A DNA stretch of 35,607 nt from Saprospiraceae bacterium UBA3362 (GTDB lineage Bacteria; Bacteroidota; Bacteroidia; Chitinophagales; Saprospiraceae): the NCBI GenBank assembly GCA_002360455.1, contig DEQQ01000063.1:1-35607 (forward strand), written 5' to 3'. Of the stretch, positions 8,801 to 16,324 are shown in pieces. The notes under the pieces were generated by a model that was not told where the DNA came from, ran no database searches, and saw nothing but the letters and a program-made list of their open reading frames with translations. The first letter of the stretch is position 1; each line of letters starts with the position of its first letter. The position numbers and the translations under genes were made by a program.

Positions 8801-10738
8801 GTCAAGATACCAGCTCAATTTGAAGCTGGTGTCATTTTGAGTTAAGGTTTTAATTAAATCTTTTAGATCAAATATGGCTTTGCCACTACCATCATCACAT
8901 ACTTTGTCTGATGCGAAGGGAATGTTTTGTAAATTAATGACTTTAAGATCAATTTCTACAGGATCCGAATAACATTTTCCATTAAAAACTTGGGCATAAA
9001 TTTTTGTTGATTTGGTTTTGTAGGGAGCGTTGATTTCATTTTGTAAGTTTATATCACTGTAGAACTTTACCGTTTTGCCAACATTGTTTAATCCTAAAAT
9101 GGTCGGAATCAAATTAACTAATTTGAAACTAGCCAGTCCTCCTCCTTCATCACAAAGCTGATCAATTGCATAAAAGGCTTTGGGCAAATCCAAAACCACC
9201 AATCTGATTTCTATCGGGGTTGACTCACATTGCCCATCATTAATTACAGCATATATGGTTTTTGTACCGCTCTCATAAGGTGGTGTAATCTCATTTGACA
9301 ATCCCATATCTTCATAGAATGTAACAGTGCCATTGTATCCATTTTTGATGACATCAATCAATCCAATCAGTTCGAATTCGGCCCGTCCTCCACCTTTGTC
9401 ACATTGTTCTTCGAAAGTAGGTTTCCCTTTGGGCCTTGTAAGTACAGTGAGCTTGATAGGCACAAGAGAAGATTTGCAAACCCCATCTACTACACGGGCA
9501 TATACAGTTACAGTCCCTGTTGTATAAGGTGAGTTGATTCGCTGCGTTCCATTAGCATCTCGATACCATTCTACCATTCCGCTACTTCCATTCAATATAT
9601 CCGCTTCAAGATCAGATAAATTAAAGGTGGCTACATTGGGTCCGGTTTCACAAAGAGTTTTATCTACCGGAGTGGCCGTCGGGCATTTTACTTCAATAGT
9701 AAATCGGTCTGTAAACTCTTCCATGCAGCAGGGAGCCTCAGGTTTGGGCTCAATAATTCCAACGATTTCAAATGTCTTGCCACACCATAAATCAGGAATT
9801 TTATAGGAAAACGGTGTGACAGTGCTGTTGGCTCCGGTATAACTACCAGGGGTGCCGGCAGCAGCAGAGCAGCCATTGTTTGTGATTCCTCCGGCCCAGG
9901 CATCTCCATCTCCCATCAGAGAAGGATCATCGGTATCATATTGTACTGTTGTACCGCAGGCGCAACCATCCACAGAAAAAGATTGAGTTCTTAATCCTGT
10001 CGATGCCATATTGGAAAAAGCTCCAATGGTTCTAGAACAGGTACTTTGTGAAACAAAAATATTACAGGCAAGTCCACAGACTGAGCTAAAGTCGTATGAT
10101 GTGGATGCTCCTGAAGAAGTAAATACTATCAATATCGCATTTGCCGGAAGGTTGTAGCCTCCACCTACAGGAATTGCACTGCAACCTGAAACCAATCCTG
10201 CATTTCCTGCAGCCAAAGAACAAGCCCCGGATCCAATGTCTCCGTTGCCTCCACCGGCGTTATTGTTCGCATCATAATCAAAGTTAAAATCATTGGTATT
10301 GAATCCTGAACCTGTCCATATAATCACAAACTCATTATGTTGCTCAACTCCACAAGCATCTATCATGAACCCCAATAGAGTAGGGCATATCCTACAGGGA
10401 GCAGATCCGGTACTGATATTTGATGATCCTAACAGAGTTCCCTCTCCGTTATATGGATTGAAGCCGGGAGTTTCACTTGCATAATAGTGGATTTTACCTC
10501 CATTGGGCAGGTCCGCACCTGTTAGATTGACTGTAAAACTTGCTCCGGAACATAATTGACAAGAAGGAATACAATTTGGAGTAACCTGAGTAGTTAAAAT
10601 ATCTGGGCATTGGGGATATAAACACAAGATAAATGAGAAAAATAATCCTGCTGAGAAAATGAGCTTCAGTGATTTCACACGTTCAGATTTTATCCCGAAA
10701 GATATAAATAATGAGTCAATCATGCAACTGAATATCAA
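5840..10738 (-). CDS. Giant repeat-containing surface protein with CHU_C gliding-motility-type C-terminal domain (T9SS type B)
   Basis: 1632 residues from a TTG at 10738. An ATG at 10723 (residue 6) is a likelier start, leaving a signal peptide whose hydrophobic core is LIFSAGLFFSFILCLY. After it comes a Cys- and Gly-rich domain of about 300 residues. Next are about five ~84-residue units ending in a Cys-Ser pattern followed by beta strands (GVCKSSLVPIKLTVL, GQCESTPIEIRLVVL and similar; DNA about 8460-9660), then two interleaved pairs of related modules. Then come seven ~53-residue units each with a GCDS(I/V/T) motif (DNA about 6375-7440). The C-terminal ~90 residues (FIPTAFSPNGDGINDIF, YDRWGELLY, GWDG, PGVYVYYL) are the CHU_C/gliding-motility C-terminal domain, a type B T9SS signal. 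It is probably a surface adhesin or structural protein; the ligand is unknown. The paired Cys suggests disulfide-stabilised beta modules. Confidence 0.9.
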   Translation of the reverse strand: MIFSCMIDSLFISFGIKSERVKSLKLIFSAGLFFSFILCLYPQCPDILTTQVTPNCIPSCQLCSGASFTVNLTGADLPNGGKIHYYASETPGFNPYNGEGTLLGSSNISTGSAPCRICPTLLGFMIDACGVEQHNEFVIIWTGSGFNTNDFNFDYDANNNAGGGNGDIGSGACSLAAGNAGLVSGCSAIPVGGGYNLPANAILIVFTSSGASTSYDFSSVCGLACNIFVSQSTCSRTIGAFSNMASTGLRTQSFSVDGCACGTTVQYDTDDPSLMGDGDAWAGGITNNGCSAAAGTPGSYTGANSTVTPFSYKIPDLWCGKTFEIVGIIEPKPEAPCCMEEFTDRFTIEVKCPTATPVDKTLCETGPNVATFNLSDLEADILNGSSGMVEWYRDANGTQRINSPYTTGTVTVYARVVDGVCKSSLVPIKLTVLTRPKGKPTFEEQCDKGGGRAEFELIGLIDVIKNGYNGTVTFYEDMGLSNEITPPYESGTKTIYAVINDGQCESTPIEIRLVVLDLPKAFYAIDQLCDEGGGLASFKLVNLIPTILGLNNVGKTVKFYSDINLQNEINAPYKTKSTKIYAQVFNGKCYSDPVEIDLKVINLQNIPFASDKVCDDGSGKAIFDLKDLIKTLTQNDTSFKLSWYLDSLKTQSFTPPITVSVTDTVYLILQKDSCKSNLIPVLLEPVQRPKAFPTNINLCADSLDFATFDLNTIIDQINGGNSNLQVIFAKDSNLLQLIGNRKIRTNRDTLWASTLDGACNSIAVKILLSTFSKPDLDLPSNLQACEFFILPPITGQNLTGNQSYFTLSNGNGQSYKPGDTIKANSTLYIFDQINNCSDELTIQIIVDRKPNAGTDETISICDGNVLDVSTVLRNHDPGGNFIDLSNSGSLNNRFFDTKGKSGGIFRIAYIIPLNGNCPPDTSFVDINVVKDVKAGQDTSINLCESALFDLRTLLRNADAGGQFINLGTFGTLNGTMWNSGPGNYNIIYEIGDSITCPKDTALLSIKVLPSSELNALSDINSCDYAILPALSGKNLLTPIYNTVSDASGINYQAGDTMKQSIRLFIFSDPGAQCSDVDTIDVVINPSSKANFTRTNLCSDQKFTIGQTTYSVTKPTGIEVLKNHLGCDSVITVDLNYIPEILSSFKQELCAGSFITVNGNRYDETKSKGIEILKNYQGCDSTVSIDLSFKATSRFSYIGEICKGEKITINNKNYDQNKLNGIDTLKNASGCDSIVTISLSLTPEKRFAYLGSICESDSLQFGNIIISKTNLSYLDTLRSASISGCDSIVDIRVDIKPEAIHTINSTLCDNQSLTIKNEVFNKSKPSGTVILNNQSFNGCDSIIQVNLKFQSSVSSNYQNSICRGDSILINKQWYNQYKLIGYDTLAGASSGGCDSIVNINVKIKEPQTWIIKADACDDDALIVNGIEFNKSNPMGVVTIKSGASNGCDSIVTVDLNFKNYDLTVTKNYSTAPGSPIKVILSTDMIPNSIVWTPNTGLSCTDCLEPEITVTETTSYTVTITDDNGCTLTATINIIVEVQDDVFIPTAFSPNGDGINDIFQPGGDANLKIKLFRVYDRWGELLYESKNHLISSGIGWDGTFNNSRVNPGVYVYYLSVEIPGRADKILQGDITLLK
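6375..7440 (-). repeat. Seven tandem ~53-residue protein repeats with GCDS motif
   Basis: The motif Gly-Cys-Asp-Ser-(Ile/Val/Thr) recurs seven times, with its codons near 6395, 6557, 6722, 6881, 7042, 7202 and 7355, a spacing of about 153-165 bases. Each unit also has an upstream Cys (LCxxxSxxI) and a short Gly-(I/T/Y)-(E/D/V)-x-L turn. The units have diverged at the DNA level, so this is an old in-frame expansion. Confidence 0.85.
8460..9660 (-). repeat. About five tandem ~84-residue protein repeats
   Basis: Each unit reads approximately: Cys-Asp/Glu, a phenylalanine-leucine-rich helix-like stretch (xFxLxxLI), a short strand containing FY or WY, a Pro-Tyr turn, TIYAxVxxGxCxS, and a closing IxLxVL strand. 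The Cys-Ser signatures fall near 8462, 8712, 8969, 9221 and 9472. The first and last copies are the most diverged. No single copy matches a domain I can name. Confidence 0.7.
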
Positions 10739-11122
10739 GGTCTTATGTAAAGTTTTTATTAAATAATGTTTATATATAAGATATAAAGAATTTTTATTAT
10801 GTTTAATTTATTGATAGTCATAATTTAACCAAGTGTTTTAATGAAAAAAGAAGCAATTTGAATAGAATGTAAAGTGACATCCAATTTAATTAAAGAGAGC
10901 TCAATAGTATGGATCAGATTAAATCCGACAGAAGCTTTTTCCTTTCAATTTCAGCTCCCATTCACCCATTTTTATTTTTCTTTTCTATCGCGAATACTTT
11001 CATGCTTTATTTTATAGTGTAGGCATAGGACTGTTTCCTATTGTGAAAGTGCATTTAATCTCATATATTATAATATTCCTGAATATCTTTGCGGAGAAAT
11101 TATACTTTATACTTTATAGTTT
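10739..11122. other. Divergent 384-bp intergenic region between CHU_C protein and lysS
   Basis: It is AT-rich with no ORF or RNA gene that I can support, and should hold the promoters for both flanking genes. The lysS side has a TATCTTTG box (listed separately) and a short direct repeat TATACTTTATACTTTATAG immediately before the lysS start. I found no convincing -7 box for the minus-strand gene. Confidence 0.5.
11084..11091 (+). promoter_or_regulatory. Candidate Bacteroidota -7 promoter box (TATCTTTG) for lysS
   Basis: This is an exact match to the known Bacteroidota -7 consensus TAnnTTTG, 31 bases before the lysS ATG. No clear -33 TTG element lies at the expected distance. The same octamer, TATCTTTG, sits before the glycosyltransferase gene at 26133. 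Confidence 0.5.
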
Positions 11123-12649
11123 ATGCATCATCTTAGCGAACAAGAGCTTATCAGAAGACAAACATTGGAAGAAATGCGAGCTTCCGGACTTAATCCATTT
11201 CCGGCAGAAGCATTTAAGGTAAATACAAATTCTAAGCTCATCAAAGAAGGATTTGAGCAAAATCCTGAAGCATTTCAAGATCTTTCTCTTGCAGGTAGAG
11301 TTATGATGAAAAGAATCATGGGCAAAGCTTCATTTGCCGAACTGCAAGATGGTCATGGAAAAATTCAAATTTATATAAATCGTGATTTGATTTGTCCCGA
11401 TGAGGATAAAGAATTATACAATACTGTATTCAAAAAATGGATAGATTTAGGTGATTTTGTTGGTGTAAAAGGTTACGCATTCAAAACTCAAACAGGCGAA
11501 ACTTCTATTCATGTTTCCGAACTTAAATTTTTATCCAAATCATTGCATCCACTTCCGGTAGTCAAAACCGATGCAGATGGAAAAGTACACGACGCATTTT
11601 CTGATCCTGAGTTAAGATACAGAAGGAAACATGTGGACTTGTTGGTGAACGCTCAAGTAAAGGAGATTTTTATTAAAAGAACAAACATCATCCATACCAT
11701 GAGAACTTATTTTAATTCAAATGGATGGATGGAAGTAGAGACTCCGGTACTGCAAAGTATTCATGGTGGCGCAGCAGCCAGACCATTTAAAACTCATCAT
11801 AATGCCCTTGATATTCCACTTTTTTTAAGAATTGCAAATGAGCTCTATTTGAAGAGGTTGATCATTGGTGGATTTGATGGAGTATATGAGTTTGGTAAAA
11901 TGTTTAGGAACGAGGGGATGGATAGAACTCATAATCCGGAATTTACTTCGATGGAAATTTACATTGCATTCAAAGATTATCTGTGGATGATGGAAATGGT
12001 AGAAGACTTGTTGGAACATGTGAGCAAAACAGTGAGCGGAAGTTCCATTGTAAAAATTGGAAATAATGAAATCAATTTTACAAAACCATACAAGCGACTT
12101 AGTATGTATGAAGCGATCGAGCTGTATTCCGGTATTCAAGTGGATGGAAAAACCGAATCGGAATTGCGAGAGTTGTGCAAACAACATCATGTAAAGCAAG
12201 ATGAGTCTTATGGATTTGGAAAATTGGTTGATGCATTGTTTGGGCACTTTGTAGAATCTCATTTAATCCAACCTACCTACATTACAGACTATCCAATAGA
12301 GATGACTCCACTTGCAAAAAAACACAGGAGTAAAGAAGGATTGGTAGAAAGGTTTGAGCTCTTTGTCAATGGAAAAGAAATCGCAAATGCTTATTCGGAA
12401 TTAAATGATCCGATAGATCAACGCTCAAGATTTGAAGAACAGCTTAAATTGGCAGAACGTGGTGATGATGAGGCAATGGCCCTAGATGAAGAATTTCTTG
12501 AGGCTTTGGAGTACGGAATGCCTCCTACCAGTGGATTGGGTATAGGGATTGATCGATTAACTATGTTGCTTACTGGACAAGAAGCAATACAAGAAGTTTT
12601 ATTTTTTCCACAGATGAAACCTCAAGCAAAAGATCATCATTCGGCATGA
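11123..12649 (+). CDS. lysS: Lysyl-tRNA synthetase, class II
   Basis: 508 residues, the usual length for bacterial LysS. It charges tRNA-Lys with lysine using ATP in the cytoplasm. The N-terminal OB-fold anticodon-binding domain spans about 55-150. The class II catalytic core follows, with motif 2 around 256-280 (EFGKMFRNEGMDRTHNPEFT) and motif 3 at about 471-483 (GLGIGIDRLTMLL). The ATG at 11123 gives the standard N-terminus (EQELIRRQTLEEMRASGLNP). There is no Shine-Dalgarno, as is typical of the phylum. The stop overlaps the next start by 4 bases (ATGA), so lysS heads a probable operon with the peptidase gene and the three that follow. Confidence 0.97.
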   Translation: MHHLSEQELIRRQTLEEMRASGLNPFPAEAFKVNTNSKLIKEGFEQNPEAFQDLSLAGRVMMKRIMGKASFAELQDGHGKIQIYINRDLICPDEDKELYNTVFKKWIDLGDFVGVKGYAFKTQTGETSIHVSELKFLSKSLHPLPVVKTDADGKVHDAFSDPELRYRRKHVDLLVNAQVKEIFIKRTNIIHTMRTYFNSNGWMEVETPVLQSIHGGAAARPFKTHHNALDIPLFLRIANELYLKRLIIGGFDGVYEFGKMFRNEGMDRTHNPEFTSMEIYIAFKDYLWMMEMVEDLLEHVSKTVSGSSIVKIGNNEINFTKPYKRLSMYEAIELYSGIQVDGKTESELRELCKQHHVKQDESYGFGKLVDALFGHFVESHLIQPTYITDYPIEMTPLAKKHRSKEGLVERFELFVNGKEIANAYSELNDPIDQRSRFEEQLKLAERGDDEAMALDEEFLEALEYGMPPTSGLGIGIDRLTMLLTGQEAIQEVLFFPQMKPQAKDHHSA

Positions 12650-13380
12650 GTGGATTATCAGATCGGAGTGCCTATTACCAATTGAATTTAGCTTGTTTGG
12701 CTATGCGGAATGAGCCATCTCATAGAGCTGAGATGTGTAACCAAATATTGCGCTCCGAGGTATTTTCAATTCTGGATCAAAAAGAGGATTGGATTTTTAT
12801 TGAGTTGCATCATGATCAATATCGCGGATGGATAGAAAAGAAGAGCTTGGAGTATGCTAATGCCATCCATCAGATTGCAAAACAAACCATTTGCATCTCA
12901 AAAAATTCATTTGCATATCCGTTTGGATGTTTTTTACAAAAGCATGAAAGCAATCTAGCGGAAATAGAATTTTTATGCAATAAGTTGACAAAGGGTCAAG
13001 CGATTTCTTTACTTAAGCAGGTCTTTTTGGATGTACCTTATTTGTGGGGAGGCAGAACGACAATGGGAATAGATTGCAGTGGTCTTATCCAGTTGTATGC
13101 TAGAATTCTTGAGCTTGCATTGCCCAGGGATGCAAAAGATCAGATTCATGTTCTCAACACGGTTTCTTGGATCGACAAACAAATCGGGGATCTTGTTTTT
13201 TTTCAAAACGAAAAAAATAAAATCACCCATGTAGGAATCTACATTGGTGAACAAAAAATACTTCATGCCTCCGGAAAAGTAAGAATAGACCATTTGAGCG
13301 AAGAGGGAATTATTTCTTCTACTACACAAAATAAATCCCATCCATTTCATAGCATTGGAGCCATTGAACTTTCCCTTTGA
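12646..13380 (+). CDS. NlpC/P60 family cysteine peptidase (C40) with N-terminal SH3-like region
   Basis: 244 residues. The C-terminal NlpC/P60 domain shows the catalytic Cys144 (DCSGL), His195 (THVGIYIG) and the polar third residue His207 (ILHASG), preceded by the family's substrate-channel motif PYLWGGRT. The N-terminal ~110 residues look like bacterial SH3 domains (REVFSILDQKEDWIFIEL-like strands; GWIEKKSL). There is no signal peptide, so a cytoplasmic enzyme acting on recycled cell-wall peptides, like YkfC / dipeptidyl-peptidase VI (gamma-D-Glu-diamino-acid bond), fits better than a secreted lysin (inference). Its start overlaps the lysS stop by 4 bases, implying translational coupling; the DCC gene follows after 17 bases. 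Family assignment is firm; substrate is inferred. Confidence 0.9.
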   Translation: MSGLSDRSAYYQLNLACLAMRNEPSHRAEMCNQILRSEVFSILDQKEDWIFIELHHDQYRGWIEKKSLEYANAIHQIAKQTICISKNSFAYPFGCFLQKHESNLAEIEFLCNKLTKGQAISLLKQVFLDVPYLWGGRTTMGIDCSGLIQLYARILELALPRDAKDQIHVLNTVSWIDKQIGDLVFFQNEKNKITHVGIYIGEQKILHASGKVRIDHLSEEGIISSTTQNKSHPFHSIGAIELSL

Positions 13381-13397
13381 GTTCTTGTTTATAGATT

Positions 13398-13820
13398 ATG
13401 CAATTGCCTGATAGGTTAATTATTTTTGATGGTGAGTGTATTTATTGTAACAGAATAGTTCACCTTGTCCTTTTACTTAATAAGAATAAAGACATTAAAC
13501 TAACTGTAATATCGCCTGAAATAAATCAATTGATTCTGGATCAAATGCATGAAGATATTATCCTGAAAGATTCATTTGCTTATTTAAGAAAGGGAAATAT
13601 ATATTTTTACAGCGATGCTGCATTATGGGTAATGTGGGACATGAATTGGATGACAGCGTCGGTGGCAGGAATCTTTTTATTGATCCCAAAATTGATGAGA
13701 GATTCATTTTATAAATGGATTTCAAGAAATAGGATTCGCTGGTTTGGAAAAACAGAATCCTGTAAATTAATCCCTAAAAAGTACGAACAGCATATATTGG
13801 ACTTCAATGGCAAGAATTAA
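13398..13820 (+). CDS. DCC-family thiol-disulfide oxidoreductase (DUF393)
   Basis: 140 residues. The N-terminus has the hallmark IIFDGECIYCN, with Cys14 and Cys17 forming the CxxC pair after the DG motif. The rest is a short thioredoxin-like fold, including YFYSDAALWVMW and a hydrophobic stretch (SVAGIFLLIPKLMRDSFYKW), then RIRWFGK. These are typical of the DCC family, which is thought to act in thiol-disulfide exchange, although few members have a known partner. The gene overlaps the NADH dehydrogenase start by 14 bases, implying coupled translation and perhaps a shared redox role at the membrane (inference). Confidence 0.88.
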   Translation: MQLPDRLIIFDGECIYCNRIVHLVLLLNKNKDIKLTVISPEINQLILDQMHEDIILKDSFAYLRKGNIYFYSDAALWVMWDMNWMTASVAGIFLLIPKLMRDSFYKWISRNRIRWFGKTESCKLIPKKYEQHILDFNGKN

Positions 13821-15087
13821 TCTACCTGAAATAGATAAACCTCGTATTGTAATTATTGGAGCCGGATTTGCCGGTTTGGTTTTAGCCAAAAAATTGGCTA
13901 AGTCCAACTTCCAAATCGTTTTATTAGATCGAAATAATTTTCATCAATTTCAGCCCTTGTTTTATCAGGTGGCTATGTCCGGTCTCGAACCCAGTGCCAT
14001 CTGCTTTCCGTTGAGGAAAGTTTTTCAGAAATTAAAAAATGTCTTTATAAGAGTATGTGAAGTACAGTCTATTCTTCCGGAATCAAAACAGATTCAAACC
14101 GATAATGGACTGGTAAATTATGATTACTTGGTTTTAGCGATGGGTGCTAAAAATTCTTATTTTGGGAATACAGTTTTGGAGGAGAAAACGCTCTCTTTAA
14201 AATCTGTGGCAGAAGCCATCGCCATGCGAAATCAAATTCTCTCTGATTATGAAAATTCATTGCTTGAACACGACATCAATAAAAGACAGGAGTTACTGGA
14301 TATTGTAATCGTTGGAGCAGGACCAACAGGTGTCGAACTCGCCGGAGCATTGGCAGAATTAAGGAATCATGTATTACCAAAAGACTATCCTGAACTGGAC
14401 CTAAAAGAAATGGATATTCATCTTGTGCAGAGTAGGGAAAGAATCTTGGATGGTATGAATCCGAACCTCTGTGACAAAGCCTTAAATGATTTGAAGAATC
14501 TCGGTGTTCAAGTTCATCTAAAAAAGAGAGTTGTCGATATTCAAGATAATCAAGTTATATTGAGTACAGGAGAAAAACTGATAGCAAAAAAAGTGATCTG
14601 GGCTGCCGGAGTTACAGCAGCTACCATTCCGGGGTTTGATGAAACTGTAATTCATTCTTCAAAGAGATATATTGTCGATTCTTATTTGAGATTGAAATCT
14701 TATCAAGATATTTATGCTTTGGGAGATGTTGCCTTTATCGAAGAGCAAGGAGGACATCCTCAAGTTGCTCCTGTGGCTATACAACAGGCTAATTATCTTG
14801 CACGATGTTTTAAATCAAGTGATTTTAACAATAAATTACCTAGCAAAAAATTTGAGTATTTTGACAAAGGAAGTATGGCAACCATAGGTCGGCATAAAGC
14901 TGTTGCTGAGTTTAAAAAATTAAAATTCACAGGAGTCTTTGCATGGTTTATGTGGTTGTTTGTCCATATTTATTTTTTAATAGGCTTAAAAAATAAAATT
15001 ATTGTCTTATTTAATTGGGTATGGGCATACCTGTTTTTTGATCAGGGTTTAAGATTGTTAATCAAACCAAAAATAAAAGAAAAATAG
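13807..15087 (+). CDS. Type II NADH:quinone oxidoreductase (NAD(P)/FAD-dependent)
   Basis: 426 residues. It would oxidise NADH and reduce the quinone pool at the inner membrane without proton pumping. An N-terminal Rossmann FAD motif (IVIIGAGFAG, Gly18/20/23) and a second NAD-binding motif (VGAGPTGVELAG, Gly170/172/175) are clear. ALGDVAF binds FAD phosphate, and the quinone-site region VAPVAIQQANYLA follows. The C-terminal hydrophobic stretch (WFMWLFVHIYFLIGLKNKII, then VLFNWVWAYLFF) is the membrane anchor typical of the longer Ndh group. The start overlaps the DCC gene by 14 bases and the next gene begins 4 bases downstream. Specific electron acceptor cannot be read from sequence; menaquinone is likely in this phylum. 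Confidence 0.93.
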   Translation: MARINLPEIDKPRIVIIGAGFAGLVLAKKLAKSNFQIVLLDRNNFHQFQPLFYQVAMSGLEPSAICFPLRKVFQKLKNVFIRVCEVQSILPESKQIQTDNGLVNYDYLVLAMGAKNSYFGNTVLEEKTLSLKSVAEAIAMRNQILSDYENSLLEHDINKRQELLDIVIVGAGPTGVELAGALAELRNHVLPKDYPELDLKEMDIHLVQSRERILDGMNPNLCDKALNDLKNLGVQVHLKKRVVDIQDNQVILSTGEKLIAKKVIWAAGVTAATIPGFDETVIHSSKRYIVDSYLRLKSYQDIYALGDVAFIEEQGGHPQVAPVAIQQANYLARCFKSSDFNNKLPSKKFEYFDKGSMATIGRHKAVAEFKKLKFTGVFAWFMWLFVHIYFLIGLKNKIIVLFNWVWAYLFFDQGLRLLIKPKIKEK

Positions 15088-15091
15088 ATTT

Positions 15092-16324
15092 ATGTGGAGT
15101 CGAGTTATAAGCATACTGTTGCTGTATTTTGCTTTTGATATTTATGCATTTCAAGCGATAAGAACTGTTGCTCAGTTTTCTCAATTCAAAGTATTTTTTT
15201 ATACTTTGTATTGGTTACTAAGCATTGGACTTATTGTAGGGATGGTGTTGGGCATGATGTATTATTTCCAAAGCGGAACGCCTGTAAGATGGGGCGTTTG
15301 GTCAAGCGCATTATTGATCACTCTCTTAATAACTAAACTGTTTATTGCAGTTTTATTATTGACAGAGGATGGGTTTAGAATAGTGGAGACTATAGTTCAA
15401 AGTATAAAACAAAAGCAATGGGTGAGTTTGCACTCAAGAAGAACTTTTGTTTCGCAACTTGCCTTGGGTGTAGCCAGTATCCCCTTTGCAGGATTCTTAT
15501 ATGGAATCACCAAAGGAAAGTATAATTACAAGATAAGCAATACTGTGTTGGAGTTTGCTGATTTGCCGGACTCATTTCATGGCTTCAAAATAGTACAGAT
15601 ATCGGATATTCATTGTGGAAGTTTTGATGATGTCGCCTCGGTAGAAGAAGGTATCCGTTTGGTCATGGAACAAGAAGCTGACCTAATCGTTTTTACAGGA
15701 GATTTGGTTAATCAGAAAGCTAAAGAATTTATTCCTTGGAAGGAACTATTCTCCAGGCTAAAAGCAAATTATGGAGTTTATTCTGTTCTGGGAAATCATG
15801 ACTATGGTGATTATGGAAGATGGCGCGTTCCTGAAGAGAAAAAAGAAAATTTTGCACAACTTTTACGTTTGCAAGAAGAAGCAGGGTTTAAGCTTTTGAT
15901 GGATGAATCAACCGAAATAAATAAAGACGGTCAGTCCATTTTTTTGTTGGGAGTGCAGAATTGGGGAATGAAATTTTCGCAGTACGGAGATCTTGAAAAA
16001 TGCCTGAACACATTGCCGACTCAAGACGGATTTAAAATTTTACTTTCGCACGATCCAACTCATTTTGATGCTCAGGTTGTTCCTCATCCTACACAAATTC
16101 ATCTCACACTCTCTGGTCATACCCATGGCATGCAAATGGGAGTTAATTTTCCTTGGTTGGAATGGAGTCCTATCCAATATATTTATCCTAAGTGGGCAGG
16201 GCTTTATAAAGAACAAGATAAATTGCTTTATGTCAACAGAGGATTTGGATTTTTAGGTTTTGCCGGGAGAGTTGGAATGTGGCCTGAAATAACTGTTTTT
16301 GAATTGAAGAAAGCTCAGGCTTAA
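15092..16324 (+). CDS. Membrane-anchored metallophosphoesterase (YkuE/YaeI-like)
   Basis: 410 residues. Three or four N-terminal hydrophobic segments (about 5-25, 32-60, 68-95 and 120-145) anchor a calcineurin-type phosphoesterase domain. Metal-binding motifs are DIH (Asp172, His174), GD (FTGDLVN), GNHD (Asn235, His236) and the terminal GHTH (His343, His345). Relatives such as YkuE and YaeI (LpxH-like) act on phospholipid, UDP-diacylglucosamine or undecaprenyl-linked substrates; the actual substrate is unknown. It is the last gene of the lysS run, starting 4 bases after ndh. Its TAA stop overlaps the stop of queG on the other strand by 3 bases. Confidence 0.92.
   Translation: MWSRVISILLLYFAFDIYAFQAIRTVAQFSQFKVFFYTLYWLLSIGLIVGMVLGMMYYFQSGTPVRWGVWSSALLITLLITKLFIAVLLLTEDGFRIVETIVQSIKQKQWVSLHSRRTFVSQLALGVASIPFAGFLYGITKGKYNYKISNTVLEFADLPDSFHGFKIVQISDIHCGSFDDVASVEEGIRLVMEQEADLIVFTGDLVNQKAKEFIPWKELFSRLKANYGVYSVLGNHDYGDYGRWRVPEEKKENFAQLLRLQEEAGFKLLMDESTEINKDGQSIFLLGVQNWGMKFSQYGDLEKCLNTLPTQDGFKILLSHDPTHFDAQVVPHPTQIHLTLSGHTHGMQMGVNFPWLEWSPIQYIYPKWAGLYKEQDKLLYVNRGFGFLGFAGRVGMWPEITVFELKKAQA

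Noticed and set aside
11825..12262. 145-residue open frame on the minus strand inside lysS
   Set aside because: It is fully antisense to the clear lysS gene, has no recognisable domain and mirrors lysS codons; it is a shadow frame.
13009..13350. 113-residue minus-strand frame inside the NlpC/P60 gene
   Set aside because: Antisense to the catalytic domain of a well-supported gene; no motif of its own.
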